The notes beneath the pieces were generated by a model. It did not search any database, was not told the DNA's origin, and was given only the letters and a program-made list of their open reading frames with translations. This document shows positions 1 to 13,000 of a DNA stretch of 64,000 nucleotides, piece after piece. Source of the stretch: Otis tarda. Lineage: Eukaryota; Chordata; Aves; Otidiformes; Otididae. Where the stretch lies: assembly GCA_026413225.1 (NCBI GenBank), contig CM048554.1:78562463-78626462 (forward strand), written 5' to 3'. A program made the position numbers and the translations under genes. Positions within the stretch are counted from its first letter, which is position 1. Each line of letters opens with the position of its first letter.

Positions 1-1435
1 AAGGAGGCGGGGTATTTTGTTTTTAAACAGGTTTAGCTTGTTGAACTGACTCATGCTGGAGCCTGAGCCAATGCAGAGAAGAGTAAAGCAGATAAGACTG
101 CTCCTTCCGATGCAGCTAACCTATATGGGCTAAACTGTCACATCAAATCAGACCCTGCGAGTACCAGCCACCTAAACTTTTAAAAGATAGATGAAGTTTA
201 GTAAAATATTTTTCTTTGTGAGATGTTTCATTAAAGAAGTCACACACTATGGTTAGAACTCAGAGGGACACAGACGAACTCTTCACAGAAAATTGGACAA
301 AACCTTTATATCAGTCACTAAAAAGACCAGTACAGATCTCTATACAAAAAAAGGAAAAATTTTCAAAGTGAAAAAACCACTTCACTGGGAACTGCATTTG
401 TTTATATTAACGTAATATATAAAATCTATACAATTCATACCTGATAAGCTCATTAGCTGATGAGCCAATCAAGAAATTAAATTTTTTCAACTCCTTTCTC
501 ATGTCATCTTCACACATCCGTTGCCTCCAAAATAATGGATTAGTAAATGCTAACATACAGAATTAGAGATGGCAGCTACTGTTGGGAGTAAGTCTGGGTA
601 AACAGCTGAGCTTCTCAGTAACTGGAAACTAATACAAAGCAGGAATGAAAAACATTTCTGAGAAAAGATCAAGCTTGCAAAGCAGTGAACCATAGAGCTT
701 TAAAAATTATTGCTGTGATATCCCCCCCCAAAAGCAATTAAGTGACAAGAAAAGATATTTCTACCTCAGTATCTGAATTCAGCCTACAGAACAACTAATC
801 AAACAGTGCTGTGCACGACGTGCTGATCTCTCCCACTCTGCAAGAGGTGTATTACTGATAGCTCACACAGTGTTTGGAAAATACACGCAAGGAAACGAAA
901 CTACCTTCCTGGTTCCATCCACTCGGACTGTGGATGTGTTTAAAGTTAAACACATTCCTCATTCACTGTATTATGAAGAAAATTTTCAGCCTCCTGGAAG
1001 AATCAGTAACCCTGACAGTCAGATATGAACTCACATTTTAGACTGTAACTGTGGGCTCATCTTCACTACTGTTAAATCAATTGTACTTAACTCAATTACA
1101 GTGAGGTAATTACATTAACATGAGTCAGTGCATCCACACATGGCATTTGCACGTGTGCTTAGTGAATTGCTGTTACCTCCCACATGGCACAAGTACTTCA
1201 CTCAATCACATTAAACAGTATGCAGCTCAAGACACTTTCACCTGCGGTGCAAGCCAAGACAAAACCACACTGCTGCCAAATGCCTCTAATCCTACTTGCA
1301 CAGGGCAGATCTATTGCAAAGCTGTCCTTAACCAGGTACAACCTAACCCCTGAGTGGGTTTACCTACCCACTGTAGGGCCTCTCATCTTGTAAAATTTAC
1401 CATGTCCTAATCCTTTTAGAAAGGGAACAAAAATT

Positions 1436-1722
1436 TAAGTGGAGCCTGTTGTGACAGGACTAGGGGTAACGGTTTCAAAATAAAGGGAGGTAGATTCAGA
1501 TTAGATATTAGGAAAAATTTTTTTACACCGAGGGTTGCAGAACACCGGAACAGGCTGCCCAGAGAGGTGGTGGATGCCCCATCCCTGGAAACATTCAAGG
1601 CCAGGCTGGATGAGGCTCTGAGCAACCTGATCTGGTTGGAGATGTCCCTGTTCCTTGTAGGGTAGTTGGACTAGATGACCTCTGAAGGTTCCTTCCAACC
1701 CTAACCATTCTATGATTCTATG
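1436..1722 (+). mobile_element. CR1 LINE, 5'-truncated 3' end
   Basis: The sequence has the standard avian CR1 3' region. It starts near the GGAGCCTGTTGTGACAGGAC segment, passes through CAGGCTGCCCAGAGAGGTGG and GGTTCCTTCCAACC, and ends in the 8-bp tandem ATTCTATG ATTCTATG that marks CR1 3' termini. It is inserted with sense on the plus strand inside the LIN28B intron, antisense to LIN28B. The 5' end is truncated, as for nearly all CR1 copies. The good match to the remembered family pattern suggests a fairly young copy. Confidence 0.93.
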
Positions 1723-4700
1723 AAAATACCCATCTTTGCAATCTATTATTATGAAACAAACAAAAAAAAAAAAGGTGAGGAGAAAATGAATAATACAAAA
1801 TAATACAAAAAATGCAACAAAACTGCGTGGGCTACAACTGTTACCACAAACATTGTGACTCATGGGCTCCTGACAACATCTGCTGGCAGCCACATATGCA
1901 CCCATTTCAGTCTCTCCTGCCTCTCCATCCCTCTGTGTCTCAGGCTACATAAATGTCACTAACTGAACAGCCCGGGCATCATTCCCTGGCTCTGAAGCAA
2001 GGTGGCACAGCACAGTTCAACATTCATCTGGCAAAATTCTTTCCTTCCCCATCTCTGCCCCATTCCCAAAAGATAGGGTAGCTGCGCTCAGGCTGCTGAC
2101 CAGAGGAACGCCACCAGGCACGTGCTCTTCTGCCAGATGTGCCAGATGCAGTAGCAGCTGCTGTGGGGAGAAAAAGCCTGACAGGGAACACCATGCTACA
2201 TCTCGCAGCACAGATGATCACACTCCACTGCCTCAGCCTGCTCCTGACCGTGGTTCATCTAGCACTAGATGCAGTCTTAAAGCCCACAGAGTGAGCAATA
2301 CTGGTTCAATTAATAAACGAGACTTTCTGCTACTGATCAGGCAGGTGTTTGCAGCAATTATGTTCAGCTGGCCCACGCCTTAATTTAAGCAAGAACCACC
2401 TGTACCCTGGTATCTGTGAGCACAGCTCAGCAGTAGTCCTCTCTTGTCTCTGGATCCTGACAGAAATCTCTGCACAACTTTTTTTAATATAATCAACAAG
2501 CAGTTGCCAGGAAACTGAATCCATAGTCAGAGGTGTAAAAAGCAGACCCACAGGTACAGAAAAATAGCAAACTAATGCAATGAGGTACTTTCTCTTTAAA
2601 GACTGTTTAAAGTCACCAGAGTATTTAGGAGATTCTACAAACAGACACATATTTCACAAAAACTGTGAGTGCCTCCCCTTGACCTATGTGGAGAATCATG
2701 GCTGATAAACACGGAAATGTAATACCGACTGCAGAACAGATTCCCTGGTGTTCTGGTGTATGACATGGTTAACAAATGGCAGTGCTAAAATCCTATTAAA
2801 AGAAAGATGAAAATCAAACTAAAGACGGCTATGACTTTGGAGACATAAGGACAAGAGTAATTCAGGTTTCTTGCATTTGTCTAAAGATGTACTTTCTAAA
2901 ACACTTTTAAATAGCTTTATCACCTACTCAGCTAACCAGATATAAGCATACTTTATCACAAAATACTTGTATTTTCTGCTTATATTCTGTAAATGAATTC
3001 ACTGTTCTATAGAACACTGAACCTAGAACACTCACACCAAGAAGTGGGTTAAACACATTAACAAAAAGTTTTAAAATCTTATTACTAAACACTAAGTTAA
3101 GGTCAACTTCTGAATGAAAAAGTGTATTTAGGCACAGATTAGAGATGTAATTTCTTAGAAATAAATAACAGGCATTAATTTGTAAGGATCAATTAATATT
3201 TCAATAGTGTCACATGTTTTACAAGGGTTTCTCTTAGGGAAACTTGTTTGAAACACAGAAAACCGGAAAGGAAATAATCATTCTATTTGGCGCTTGATTG
3301 CCTTTTTAGACTGAGAGTACTTTTAACTATTCTTATTTTTTTACTGAATTGTGGTAACAAATCACAATAGAAAAACAGATCTTAACGAAATCTGTTTAGG
3401 GATTTTTTACAAACAGCTGTGCTATCTTTCAGTATTAAAGGTTCAACAATCCGTACAAAACCTCAAGCGCCGGCTTAACACTACTGTGTTATTTTACAGA
3501 CAGAACTGCAGACCTTCTCTTTCCTTTTGCTGCCTTTGCAGTCTTTTCCCCCCGATTTGTGCACTCCTGTTTTAATCCAGCAGTAGTAGCCTCTGATCTT
3601 AACAGTGCCCTGTGTGGCTACAAGCTCACACAGTAGGGTCAAGAGAGAGCACAACCAGAAAACTTGTGAAAAAGGAAAACAAAATGGAGGAGGGGCACCC
3701 GCAGAAGATGAAGGAAAGCCAGCAGAAATGCCTACAGCGTACACTGCATTCTGCTCAGCTCTCCCAAAGTAGTCTTTCCGTATCACCTAACTGAGAATTT
3801 TAAAACAGGTGTTAAAGAAAAACTCGTTCTTGGTAAAATTCCCAAAATTTCCAGGGGCAATTCTGAAATATACTTTACCATAGGTTATATCCTATTTATA
3901 AAGAAATAAAGAGTTTATGTTAAAATGCTGACCCACAAATGCTAAGCTGATGGGATAGAAAATAGTTTAAACTTTCCTCTTTGTGAAATTAGAGATTTAT
4001 TTATTTTTGCTCAGAAAAAAAAAGTAGATATTGTTTCATTTTGTAAAATAAAGAGAATCCTGTGCTATGCAAATGCCTCTAAATGGAAATTAAATTTACA
4101 TTTTATCATTCTAAGTTTTCAAACATTACTTTCACAGCCAATACCCCCTTTAAAAAATATTTTCTCACATGCACCTTGTTCTTTCTTACGTTAATTTTTC
4201 CTTTTGTTTGCAATAATACCCTCCCCCAAGCACTGAAAAAAAGATAAATTGCTTACTGTTAATGTCACCGTGGTAACTTATTATAACTACCTGAAATTTG
4301 GAAATCAATAATGACCCAAAGAACAGCCTACAAATAAAGATAAATGGTATTCTGTTCACTTAATTCAGTCTTTGCTAGAATAATGTGCCAAATAATTCAG
4401 TTTGTTACAATACACAATACTGATATCCTCCTCATTCTTCATCTGTGTGCTAGAAACAGCCATATCTACTTTGGTCAGTCTTATATTAAGGCAACAGTGT
4501 ATAATTGTGATTCACTTAGAGTGTGTATGTAGTATCAGTGCACAAGGTGCACAAATTATTGTTTGCAAGAGAAAATGCCAAATTACTTTGATCAACCATT
4601 TATCTATGCAATAAATGAAGGTTACTAAGAAATTTAACGACTTCCTCACCATTACTTATTGCAGCAGAAATTTTTTTTGGTGGCACTTGGCATTTTCTTT

Positions 4701-7700
4701 CCAAAATAAATACCTAGATGCATTTACAAGAAGAGCAGCTACAAATTCAAACCACATATAATTTTACATAGGAAAGACAACTTTATTCTGAGGATCCTGA
4801 TCAAATGCTATTAAACATAGAGCTTTGCTTCTGGATAGGCTCTGTTCATCAATGGCAATCTATCTGTGCAAGAGAAATACTTCCCAAAAATTCAGGACGT
4901 ATTTTTTTCCTCAGTTAAAACCAGCCACACGCAGCAGTTTCTCACAAACCACACCAACCCTGCCCAGTACAGACTGTCAGCAGTGCCCTGAAGAGCTGCC
5001 AGATCTCCTACGCTCCTACTCTGCCCATCCTCTGCTGCCCAAGGCTGCTCACACCAACAGAAATTATATATGTATGTATACATGTAAATAAAGGCTCCTT
5101 CAATTTACGTATTTCTGTGTTATCTCCTCACCAAACACCCCTCAGGGAGAAGGGTGCACTCTAATGAACAGTAGCAACATACTGTATCTGTAATATGGTT
5201 CACCTTAGCCAGAAACAGTGCAACCTGTGTCAATTAAAAATTTCAAGACAATCACTCTTACTTTTTATCAATTACAACATCCTCCTGACTTTATGTTAAA
5301 TTAGCATTAACCAGACCTCAAAATTTTCAGCGGATCTACTAAATCTGCCCAGGCTATGCATATGCAGCACCCAGCATAATATAATTGACCCTGCACAGAC
5401 AGAATTTAGTCCTCCCTGCTCTCAGACAAATTGAGAGCCTGTCCTGCAACTTGCTGGGCAAGGGAGTCCTGCACAGAGCACAGTTCAGGACCTTGATCAT
5501 CATCAGCAAAGTCTAATGAAGTCCAAGTGACTTCTTAACTCTGTTAGGTGTTAAGGTAACCAGCGCTTTGCAGCACTGAACTGATACCATGAATGACAAA
5601 CATGTGCATGTACATAAGAAGCATTTCTTTAAAAACACTTCTCAGCTCATTCTGGACATTTCAGTGGTTTATTTTGGTGAAAATATCTTTCAAGTGTCCT
5701 TAAAAGAGAAACAAAAATTACTGCCACAGCCTGCTTTGAAGCACAGCTTGTGCATCAGGAGAGAAGCTGTTTATGCCTTATTTGATGTAGCACTGGTTGC
5801 CCCTGAATCTTACTCGAGGTAGCCACCGAGTTCAGCTAATATACATTGCGTAGGGTCTGCTAGGAAAGTCTTAATCGTTAAGACTCTTCAGGAGAGTTTA
5901 ACTTGATCCTCCTGTAATACTAAGTAAAAAGTGTGCCAAAGGAGACAGCTCAATTATACCTGCTAGTTACACACCAGCAGGGCAGTCACAAATTAAATGT
6001 CACCAATGGCAATGGGAAAGTCACTCTGAAATATGAAATGTTACAGAAATAGACACATCTACTATTTGCAGGACTGGACTGTTAACATCTCTTTCTAAGG
6101 AAATGAATGCCAGACCAAGCATAGCACTGATACAAGGTGCAGACACGATGAGCCAATGAAGATGGAGGTTCTGCAAGATGCAGTTGTGCAAAGTCTTGCT
6201 CTGTCATTTTTTCCTAGTTAACAAATTAAATCAATGAGACTGAAGAGAAGTTCAGGGAACAAGATCTCCCATTTTATTTTGGCTCAGTTCCTTGAAAATT
6301 ACACTCTACCACTGTCCTGACACCAAACAGAATGGTCTAGTCTGCATCTCCTTAGGCTGCACGCTTCCACTGCTTTCCTCAAGTCAGCTCCACTTTTCAC
6401 GTAGCAAAACAAAAGTCCTATGAGCTTGCCAATATAAATTAAATTCAAATATGCAAAATAAATAACTGGTTTTCAGCTCAAAGAGCAAAGGATTGTAATT
6501 CCGTCTGCAGCTACAAGACAGCGGAATTGAGACAGGAGTCTACATGGGAACATGAAGCCACAACAGAGGAAGGGGTGGGTCAGATTGCCTCTTCTGGCAA
6601 AAGTCTACAGTTGGGCGGCTTAAGGCAGTAATGAAACTGCAGGGTTTTAACAAGCAAGAATTTTGTCCAGGAAAAAAACAGACTAAACCAGAACACCTAG
6701 AATGGTATCACATCTTCAGCAAACGATTTTTTCTTCAAGATTAATAGAAACGCTTACTTAATTTAAAAATAACCATGTAGTATAATTCTGGGGCTCACAA
6801 ACTCAACACTGAAAAGTTTGATATGTATTGACCAAAATGTCGTTAAATCACTGCTGTACGGAGTGACAATTTTGAAAAGTACTTCTACCACTTAGGATTG
6901 TAAAAGAAACATTTGATATAAACCTTAAAAACAGACAAAGAATTGTACATAGCAAGGTTAAAATAAGTTGGCAACCCCAAAGGAAACATTATCTAAACAT
7001 CCCAATTATCTGACATGTACAGTAAAAAACCCGTAGATTTTGCTAAACAAACCCCTATGTTTAATTGAAAACCTGCAGCCAAACACACGTGAATTAATCA
7101 AAGCTACAGAAGATCTGATACAAAGTTTTCTGTACTTGAAATGTGAAATACTCCTGCTTGACAAACACTTTCAAAAAGCATGTCACCTATTTGAAGCTAC
7201 CAATAGAAGTAAAGCAGCCTTTAACCCCTGCACTATTTTGAAACAATCAAAGCAACCTTAGGGTTCTGTCAGCGCAAATCCCCTTCAGAACATACACATC
7301 TAAAAAAATCGTTTGCAAACAAAAATGTTATCAGAAAAAAATGAGATTCCAGTGAGCTGGATGCTGATGGAGCAACTGATACAAACGTACCGCAGTCAAG
7401 GGCTTTATAACAAACTCAGCCCACAGTAGAGACTGTCCCAAAGGGGTGAATCATTACACACCATGCACAGCCTAGAAGTGCATTTTACATTTTCAAATGT
7501 AAAAAATACTGGGTTTTTTTCATTATACTATTATGAACTACAGTCAGAGAACCTGTAAAACAGTTTTACACAACTCACCCACATAAGACTGAAAAATCAA
7601 CATATCGAGACCTGTGCTATTAAAGATTGCTTGATTTTTTTTCCTTTGCAGCAGAACTACTGCTGTGGAATATATACATACTTTATACATACTATATAAA

Positions 7701-8499
7701 GTATACATATGCACATACTTTTTTTTTTCTTTTTTAAAAAGAAAAGCAACAGACTATCAATCCTTTCCTCAATTAAAAAAGTATTTTAAGTATTTAAACT
7801 ATAGTTCTTACATAAGGAAAAAAAAAATCTCATCAAGTCTATGTGGAACTTTGTCCAGACTAAAGCAGAAGATCATTTCAAGGGGTAAACAGTTATAAAA
7901 GTTGCATATTTAAGGTCCTAATCTTGAAACCTTTATTTACATCAATAGTTCTTACTTTAAGAAGCAAGCTGCTTGCAAGATCAGAAACCTACCATCAGTA
8001 ATCTTTTTGAATGACTTTTTAGCGTGAAGGACTATGCTTTCCTTCAAATCAAACAAAACCAGATAGTTCTGCAGAATACTTTGCAAAGCCTTCGTGTTGT
8101 TGCTTTATAAGACTCAGAAGTTAAATTAAGAGCAACTGTAAGCCGCAAGGTAAGACGCCGCTGAAAAGTCCTAACAAGCTTAAGAAAAATTATTGGTTGT
8201 TGGTAAAAACGTATTCACTTTAAAATTTCAAGTATTTCTGTAAATACAACTACTTCAACACAGCATGCTATTTAGCAGCACGTTTTGCTTGGTCATTAAG
8301 AGGGGAAGTTAGCTATTTACTGAGAGGGCTGAGAAAAATCACCAAACGTCTAACTTTCTATCATACCCGCATTTAATTCTCCATCCAGTATTCTTTTTCC
8401 TCCAAGCACCAACGAAGCAAACAACAAACGCAACACTTAGCTCAGGTTTCATATGCTCCTTAAAAAGAGGTTGCATTTGTTTTCAAAGTCGTTTTGAAT

Positions 8500-9990
8500 G
8501 TGAAGGGGTAGGGAAGACATCACCACCCCCCACTCCCAAGCTCTGCAACCCCTCCATTATAACACGGGTGCCGCTGTTGCCGGCGGGGCGGGCCCCCAGG
8601 CCGGGGACGGGGCTGGGTGGGCGGCCGGTCCCGCCTGGGCCTCCCCAGAAGCCCCGGGGGTGAGCGAGGACCCGGTGGAAGGGAGGCAGGGGCTCCCGCA
8701 GGCCTCCCGCCGCAGGGGGGTGGCGGGGTGGGAGATCCTCTCTGGAGTTACTTGCCCTCAACACCGTTAAAAGAGAAGGGGCAGGCGAAGCACCGTGCTT
8801 CGAGCAGCACAGCCGGTGCCGCGGGTGCGCCTGCCCGGGTACCCACGTGTGACAGCCTGCCCGCCGCCTTCTCCTCCTGTGGGGCGGAGGAAGGGGCAGG
8901 ACCCCGTGGCCACGGAAACAAAGAGGGGCATCGGCCGCCTGCCCCCTTCCCCGGGTGGGGCCTGCGGGCCTGGGCCGCGGCTAATCCCAACGAGAGATCG
9001 TGCCTACGGCGGGGCGCATCCGCAGGGCGCGACCAGGCCGGGCCGCCGGCCCCGCCGCCATCTTGATGGGCAGCCCCCGCGCCTCCGGTAGGGCCTGGTG
9101 CGTGGCGACGGCTGGTTCCCGCGCGTCAGGCCCCCTGCGTGGGATGGCGAGATAAGCACAATGCGTTGGGTGCTCGCTTTAACCACGGTTCAGTTTAAAA
9201 GTCTTCAGTAGCCTCCTCTATAAACAGATGCTACCATGGCACTACGTGCCAGCACAAATAGTAGCAAACCTCTGGGGGAAAAAAAAAAAAGTATTTTTGA
9301 GCGCGCTGCTGTTTTATTTGCTCACTCCTTAATTCACACTCGCCGTAGACTAAATTTGCTCTGTGGGTAAACTGGTCTCCCAGCGTGGGGAAACGGTGAC
9401 CGTCCCCGCCGCACCCTGGGAGCTCTGTGGCGGACGCCAAGTACGCGCCTCACCGCCCAGAGGCGGCGGCGCGGCCCTGAAGCCACTGACCGCAGGAGGA
9501 GCGACCCCTCGAAGACGTCAGGCCCCCGGCTGTGGCCCCCTTGATGTATCATCATTTCGATTCTCAAAGATACTAACCAGCATTCGCAGTTCTGTACTGT
9601 GTGCTAAATTAGCTTTTCTTTTTTTTTTAAAAAAAGAACATTTAAACCATATTGAGAGTAATAAAACGAACATCTTTGAGTCTTTCACATCAATCACTTC
9701 CTTGGGCCGCAGTTAACGACCGGGGGGGGCCGGGGGGCCTGGGTTACAAATGGCCCAAGGAAGCGATCGGTAACGAACAGCCCTGACCCTGCCTTTCCCC
9801 GCTGTGAGCGGAGGGGCTGCAACCTGAGCCCGGAGGGCGAGGGCTCCTCCCGAGCCGGCGGGGCCGGGTCGAGCGGGGCCGGGCGGGTCAGGCCGCTCGC
9901 TTGCCCGCCCGCCCTTAAGGGGGTGGCGGCCATGGCGGCCTGTGCCGGCAGGGCTGCCCACGCTGCCAGAAACGTGGTCTGGTGGAAAAG
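8500..9990. promoter_or_regulatory. CpG island inside LIN28B intron 2
   Basis: An abrupt CpG- and GC-rich block in otherwise AT-rich intronic DNA. It has two lobes (about 8520-9560 and 9700-9980), separated by an AT-rich piece with a T/A-run near 9610-9640. The first lobe holds a minus-strand CAAGATGGCGGC (9054-9065), the YY1 motif often placed just downstream of transcription starts. The second holds a CATG at 9931-9934 from which ATG frames open on both strands in strong Kozak contexts. No gene is recognised. It looks like an internal or antisense promoter rather than a coding exon. Confidence 0.6.
9054..9065 (-). promoter_or_regulatory. YY1-type motif CAAGATGGCGGC
   Basis: On the minus strand the core AAGATGGCGGC matches the YY1 consensus exactly. 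In promoters this motif is usually oriented with transcription and lies within tens of bases of the start, suggesting a minus-strand transcript (same sense as LIN28B) beginning near 9070. The ATG inside it opens only a short frame of about 26 codons. Confidence 0.5.
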
Positions 9991-10078
9991 AAACCTCCGA
10001 AAAAGCGCTATATCCCGCTTCCAAATACCTCACTGCCTCCCTAAATGCATCCGCCGAAATTATTTAGCTAAGCATTAA
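9932..10078 (+). CDS. Candidate small ORF, 48 aa, unknown
   Basis: A plus-strand ATG in the context GCGGCCATGG opens a 48-codon frame ending TAA. The product begins MAACAGRAAHAARNVVWWKR and is strongly basic with two adjacent Trp; I recognise no family. It leaves the CpG island and continues into AT-richer DNA, which makes it slightly more interesting than frames wholly inside the island. No splice or polyadenylation evidence supports it. It is listed as a possibility only, since a chance frame is at least as likely. Confidence 0.12.
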   Translation: MAACAGRAAHAARNVVWWKRNLRKSAISRFQIPHCLPKCIRRNYLAKH

Positions 10079-13000
10079 AACCGGTTATGGGTTTACACTG
10101 CTACACTAAAAATACAAACACCCTCAGTCTTCCCGCCTCTTTTGCCACTGGCATGAAAAAGAGAATAATGTGTCTTTACATCAGCCAATCAATTAATCTA
10201 CATTTTATAAATTTATAACTGAGAACAAGATTTCAGATGTTTTGTTAACTGCAGTGGTAATGTTTTGCTGTTATGTTCACCGTAATGACCTTAGACAAAA
10301 ATAGGCGTAAGAACAACAACAAAATTTTGCAGTGATTCCATTCATGCATGTTTTCAATGAAAAGAGGTACTAACAGCATTTATCCTACAGTCCCTCCATT
10401 ACCAGACCAGTCAGAGACAACTTTTATATTAGAAGCAACCTGCCCTACTTGTAATATCACCAACTGAACATAAAATAAACACAACATCTATACAAGGAAA
10501 AAAAAAACCAAACCTCATTCTTTGCCAGACCAGAGCTTTTCCTCCATCCACGCCAACTGCAGCACGGCAGAGAAGTCAATATCCGACTGGCAAATCTTGT
10601 TGGCAAGCGGAAAAATTAAGACTCGAAGTCTTTACTTTTGGCCCCCTTCTAGATACTAATTATATGGATTTGCAATGCACTGATCCATAAGGGGACTGAC
10701 AAATGTAAAAACCACTGTGACAACTAGCATCAGTCTCTGCCATTCCTTTATGCAGCAGAATCCAAACTAACCTACATTGCTAAACATATTTCCTGAAATA
10801 GTCATGAACACTGCAGAAGATAAAAACAAGGCTTGTATGCAGTTATTTAAGAGATCTTGTATTAATTCATGAGTATTTTCATTGTGGGTTTTTGCATAAC
10901 ATCTAAATTAATTTTGCTAATTTCATTTTTAATGCTTGAACATTACTTTCAAATGGTAACATTTTATAGCAACATTGATACCAGAAAGCTCTTTATAAAA
11001 ATAGTCAAATTCATGGAAATTGGACATTTCAAAATCTGAGCATGTTTTTGACAAGAAAATATTTTGTCTAGTAAACGCGTCAACGTTATTTTACAATAAT
11101 GTAATCAGTATTTTTCAACAAAACAATTTTAAAAGGAAATAAGGATTACTATCTTTCATATATATTTAGCATGTACTTTTATTGTTTGATAATTTACTTC
11201 CACACAGACTTAATAAAAGGAAATATTTTGCTTTTTTTGCCCATCATCTTAAAATAATTGGCAATGAGATGCAATTGTGCCCAGAAGAACAATGTGCTAG
11301 GCAAGACATACAAATTCAGATTAACTTTGTTAAACTGTTGGAATTAAGCAACAAAAAAAACCACAGTAAACTTTCTACATGTTAACCATAGAGCAGTACA
11401 CATTTATTCTCTTACATATTATCAGTAAATAATTATCTGCCAAGTTAGTCCTCTTTTAGACCTGAAATGCCAGGAATTTCAAACTTGTCCACAAAATGGC
11501 AAAGCTGCATTTTAACTAATGAAGACCTTGGTGGAAATGAACAAAGGAAGCCAATGGAGTATTTTCTGCCACGTAAGATGTAAAGAAAGAGGAGTCACAT
11601 TTCTCTTAAGGTACGTGGTTCAGCTGAAAGTACTCCAAGAAATTTAGATGAACGTTCATCTATGGTTAGTTCATAGAAAAAAAGCTGCTACATAGTTAGT
11701 TTGGGGGGCATTTTAAAGGTTGCAAAGCACTTACAAACATAGTGAAAAACAGTACACTGAATAATAGTTGATATACACAAAACCCCTTTACATTTATTTA
11801 ATCAAACTTTTCTGTTTGAAGTATATAAGCTCCAAAATGAAACTATCAGAAAAAAAATATCCTTGAGAAATTGTGCTTGCCTATTGAAACTTCTTTACCC
11901 CTATTTCACTTTGCCCAACATTTCATCTCTTGGTAAGATTCGGTCCTTGAAGTGTGGCTAAAATACACTGTGCTTTTAAAATACAAGTCAAATGGAGGGA
12001 GAAAACAGAAACTAAGCTAAGGTTTACCAGTTTTTAAGAATTTAACAAATAGATTATATTCATCATCCTAAAACCAGAAGTATTAGAACAGAATAAATCA
12101 TTTAATGCCAATTACCTCAATACTTCTCAAGAGAATATGATATACTTGATAGGTGCATTTTGTGACACCTATTGTGGTGAGTGCTGGTTTAGCTCCATGT
12201 AACGGCCATACAATTAATAAAGAATAAATACTAAATTGCACATGGATAAAAGCAAAACAAATTGTAACTATAAAAGTATAGTATTGCTGTACATATAATT
12301 AAAAACAATTACTGATTCCCATTTAAAAAAAACCCTATATTCATTTGTAGGAGATCAGAGAAAATGTTAAACATTGATTATACTATTGAAAAATGAACAC
12401 TAAAAAGAATGAATCTTTGGCAAAAGGACAATGCTTCAACTGTAGCCATTTTAACAATCTAATCTTGGTCCATTTACAGTTGTCACCAGTTTAAAAAATG
12501 ATCATCCAAGCAAGAAGTACTATCTCTGTGAAGAAGATAAACCGACGTAAGCATGGAATGGACTATCACTTTCCAGTAAACTATCAATAATTGACAGTAA
12601 AAAAGAAACTATCTTACAAAAATAAAATAATCTGCCATATTAATGTATTAATGTAATTGCTTAATGAAAAATAATGAAGATTAATGTAAAAATTATTTGG
12701 GTAAACTAAATCCACCAATTACATCATTAAACATAAAGAGATTTTGTTGCTCAAAGCAGACTGAAGATTAATTTTTAGAAGTATCTGCTGTCTTGCAAAA
12801 ATGTTATGTAGTCATTAAATGCAAAGACATCATATAAAATGGAAAATGCATTTTTATTTTTTACAAGTATTTGCTTATTTCTACTGAAGGCAATGTAGAT
12901 ATAGATGAAATGTAAAGGAACCCTATGTTGTGGTTTTGTTTAGTGAGGGGGGGCCTTAGGTGGTAGAACCAGAATGTTTTGAATTTAAATAAACATTTTC

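Noticed and set aside
1501..1905. 134-codon minus-strand frame
   Set aside because: Its C-terminal half is the antisense of the CR1 at 1436-1722.
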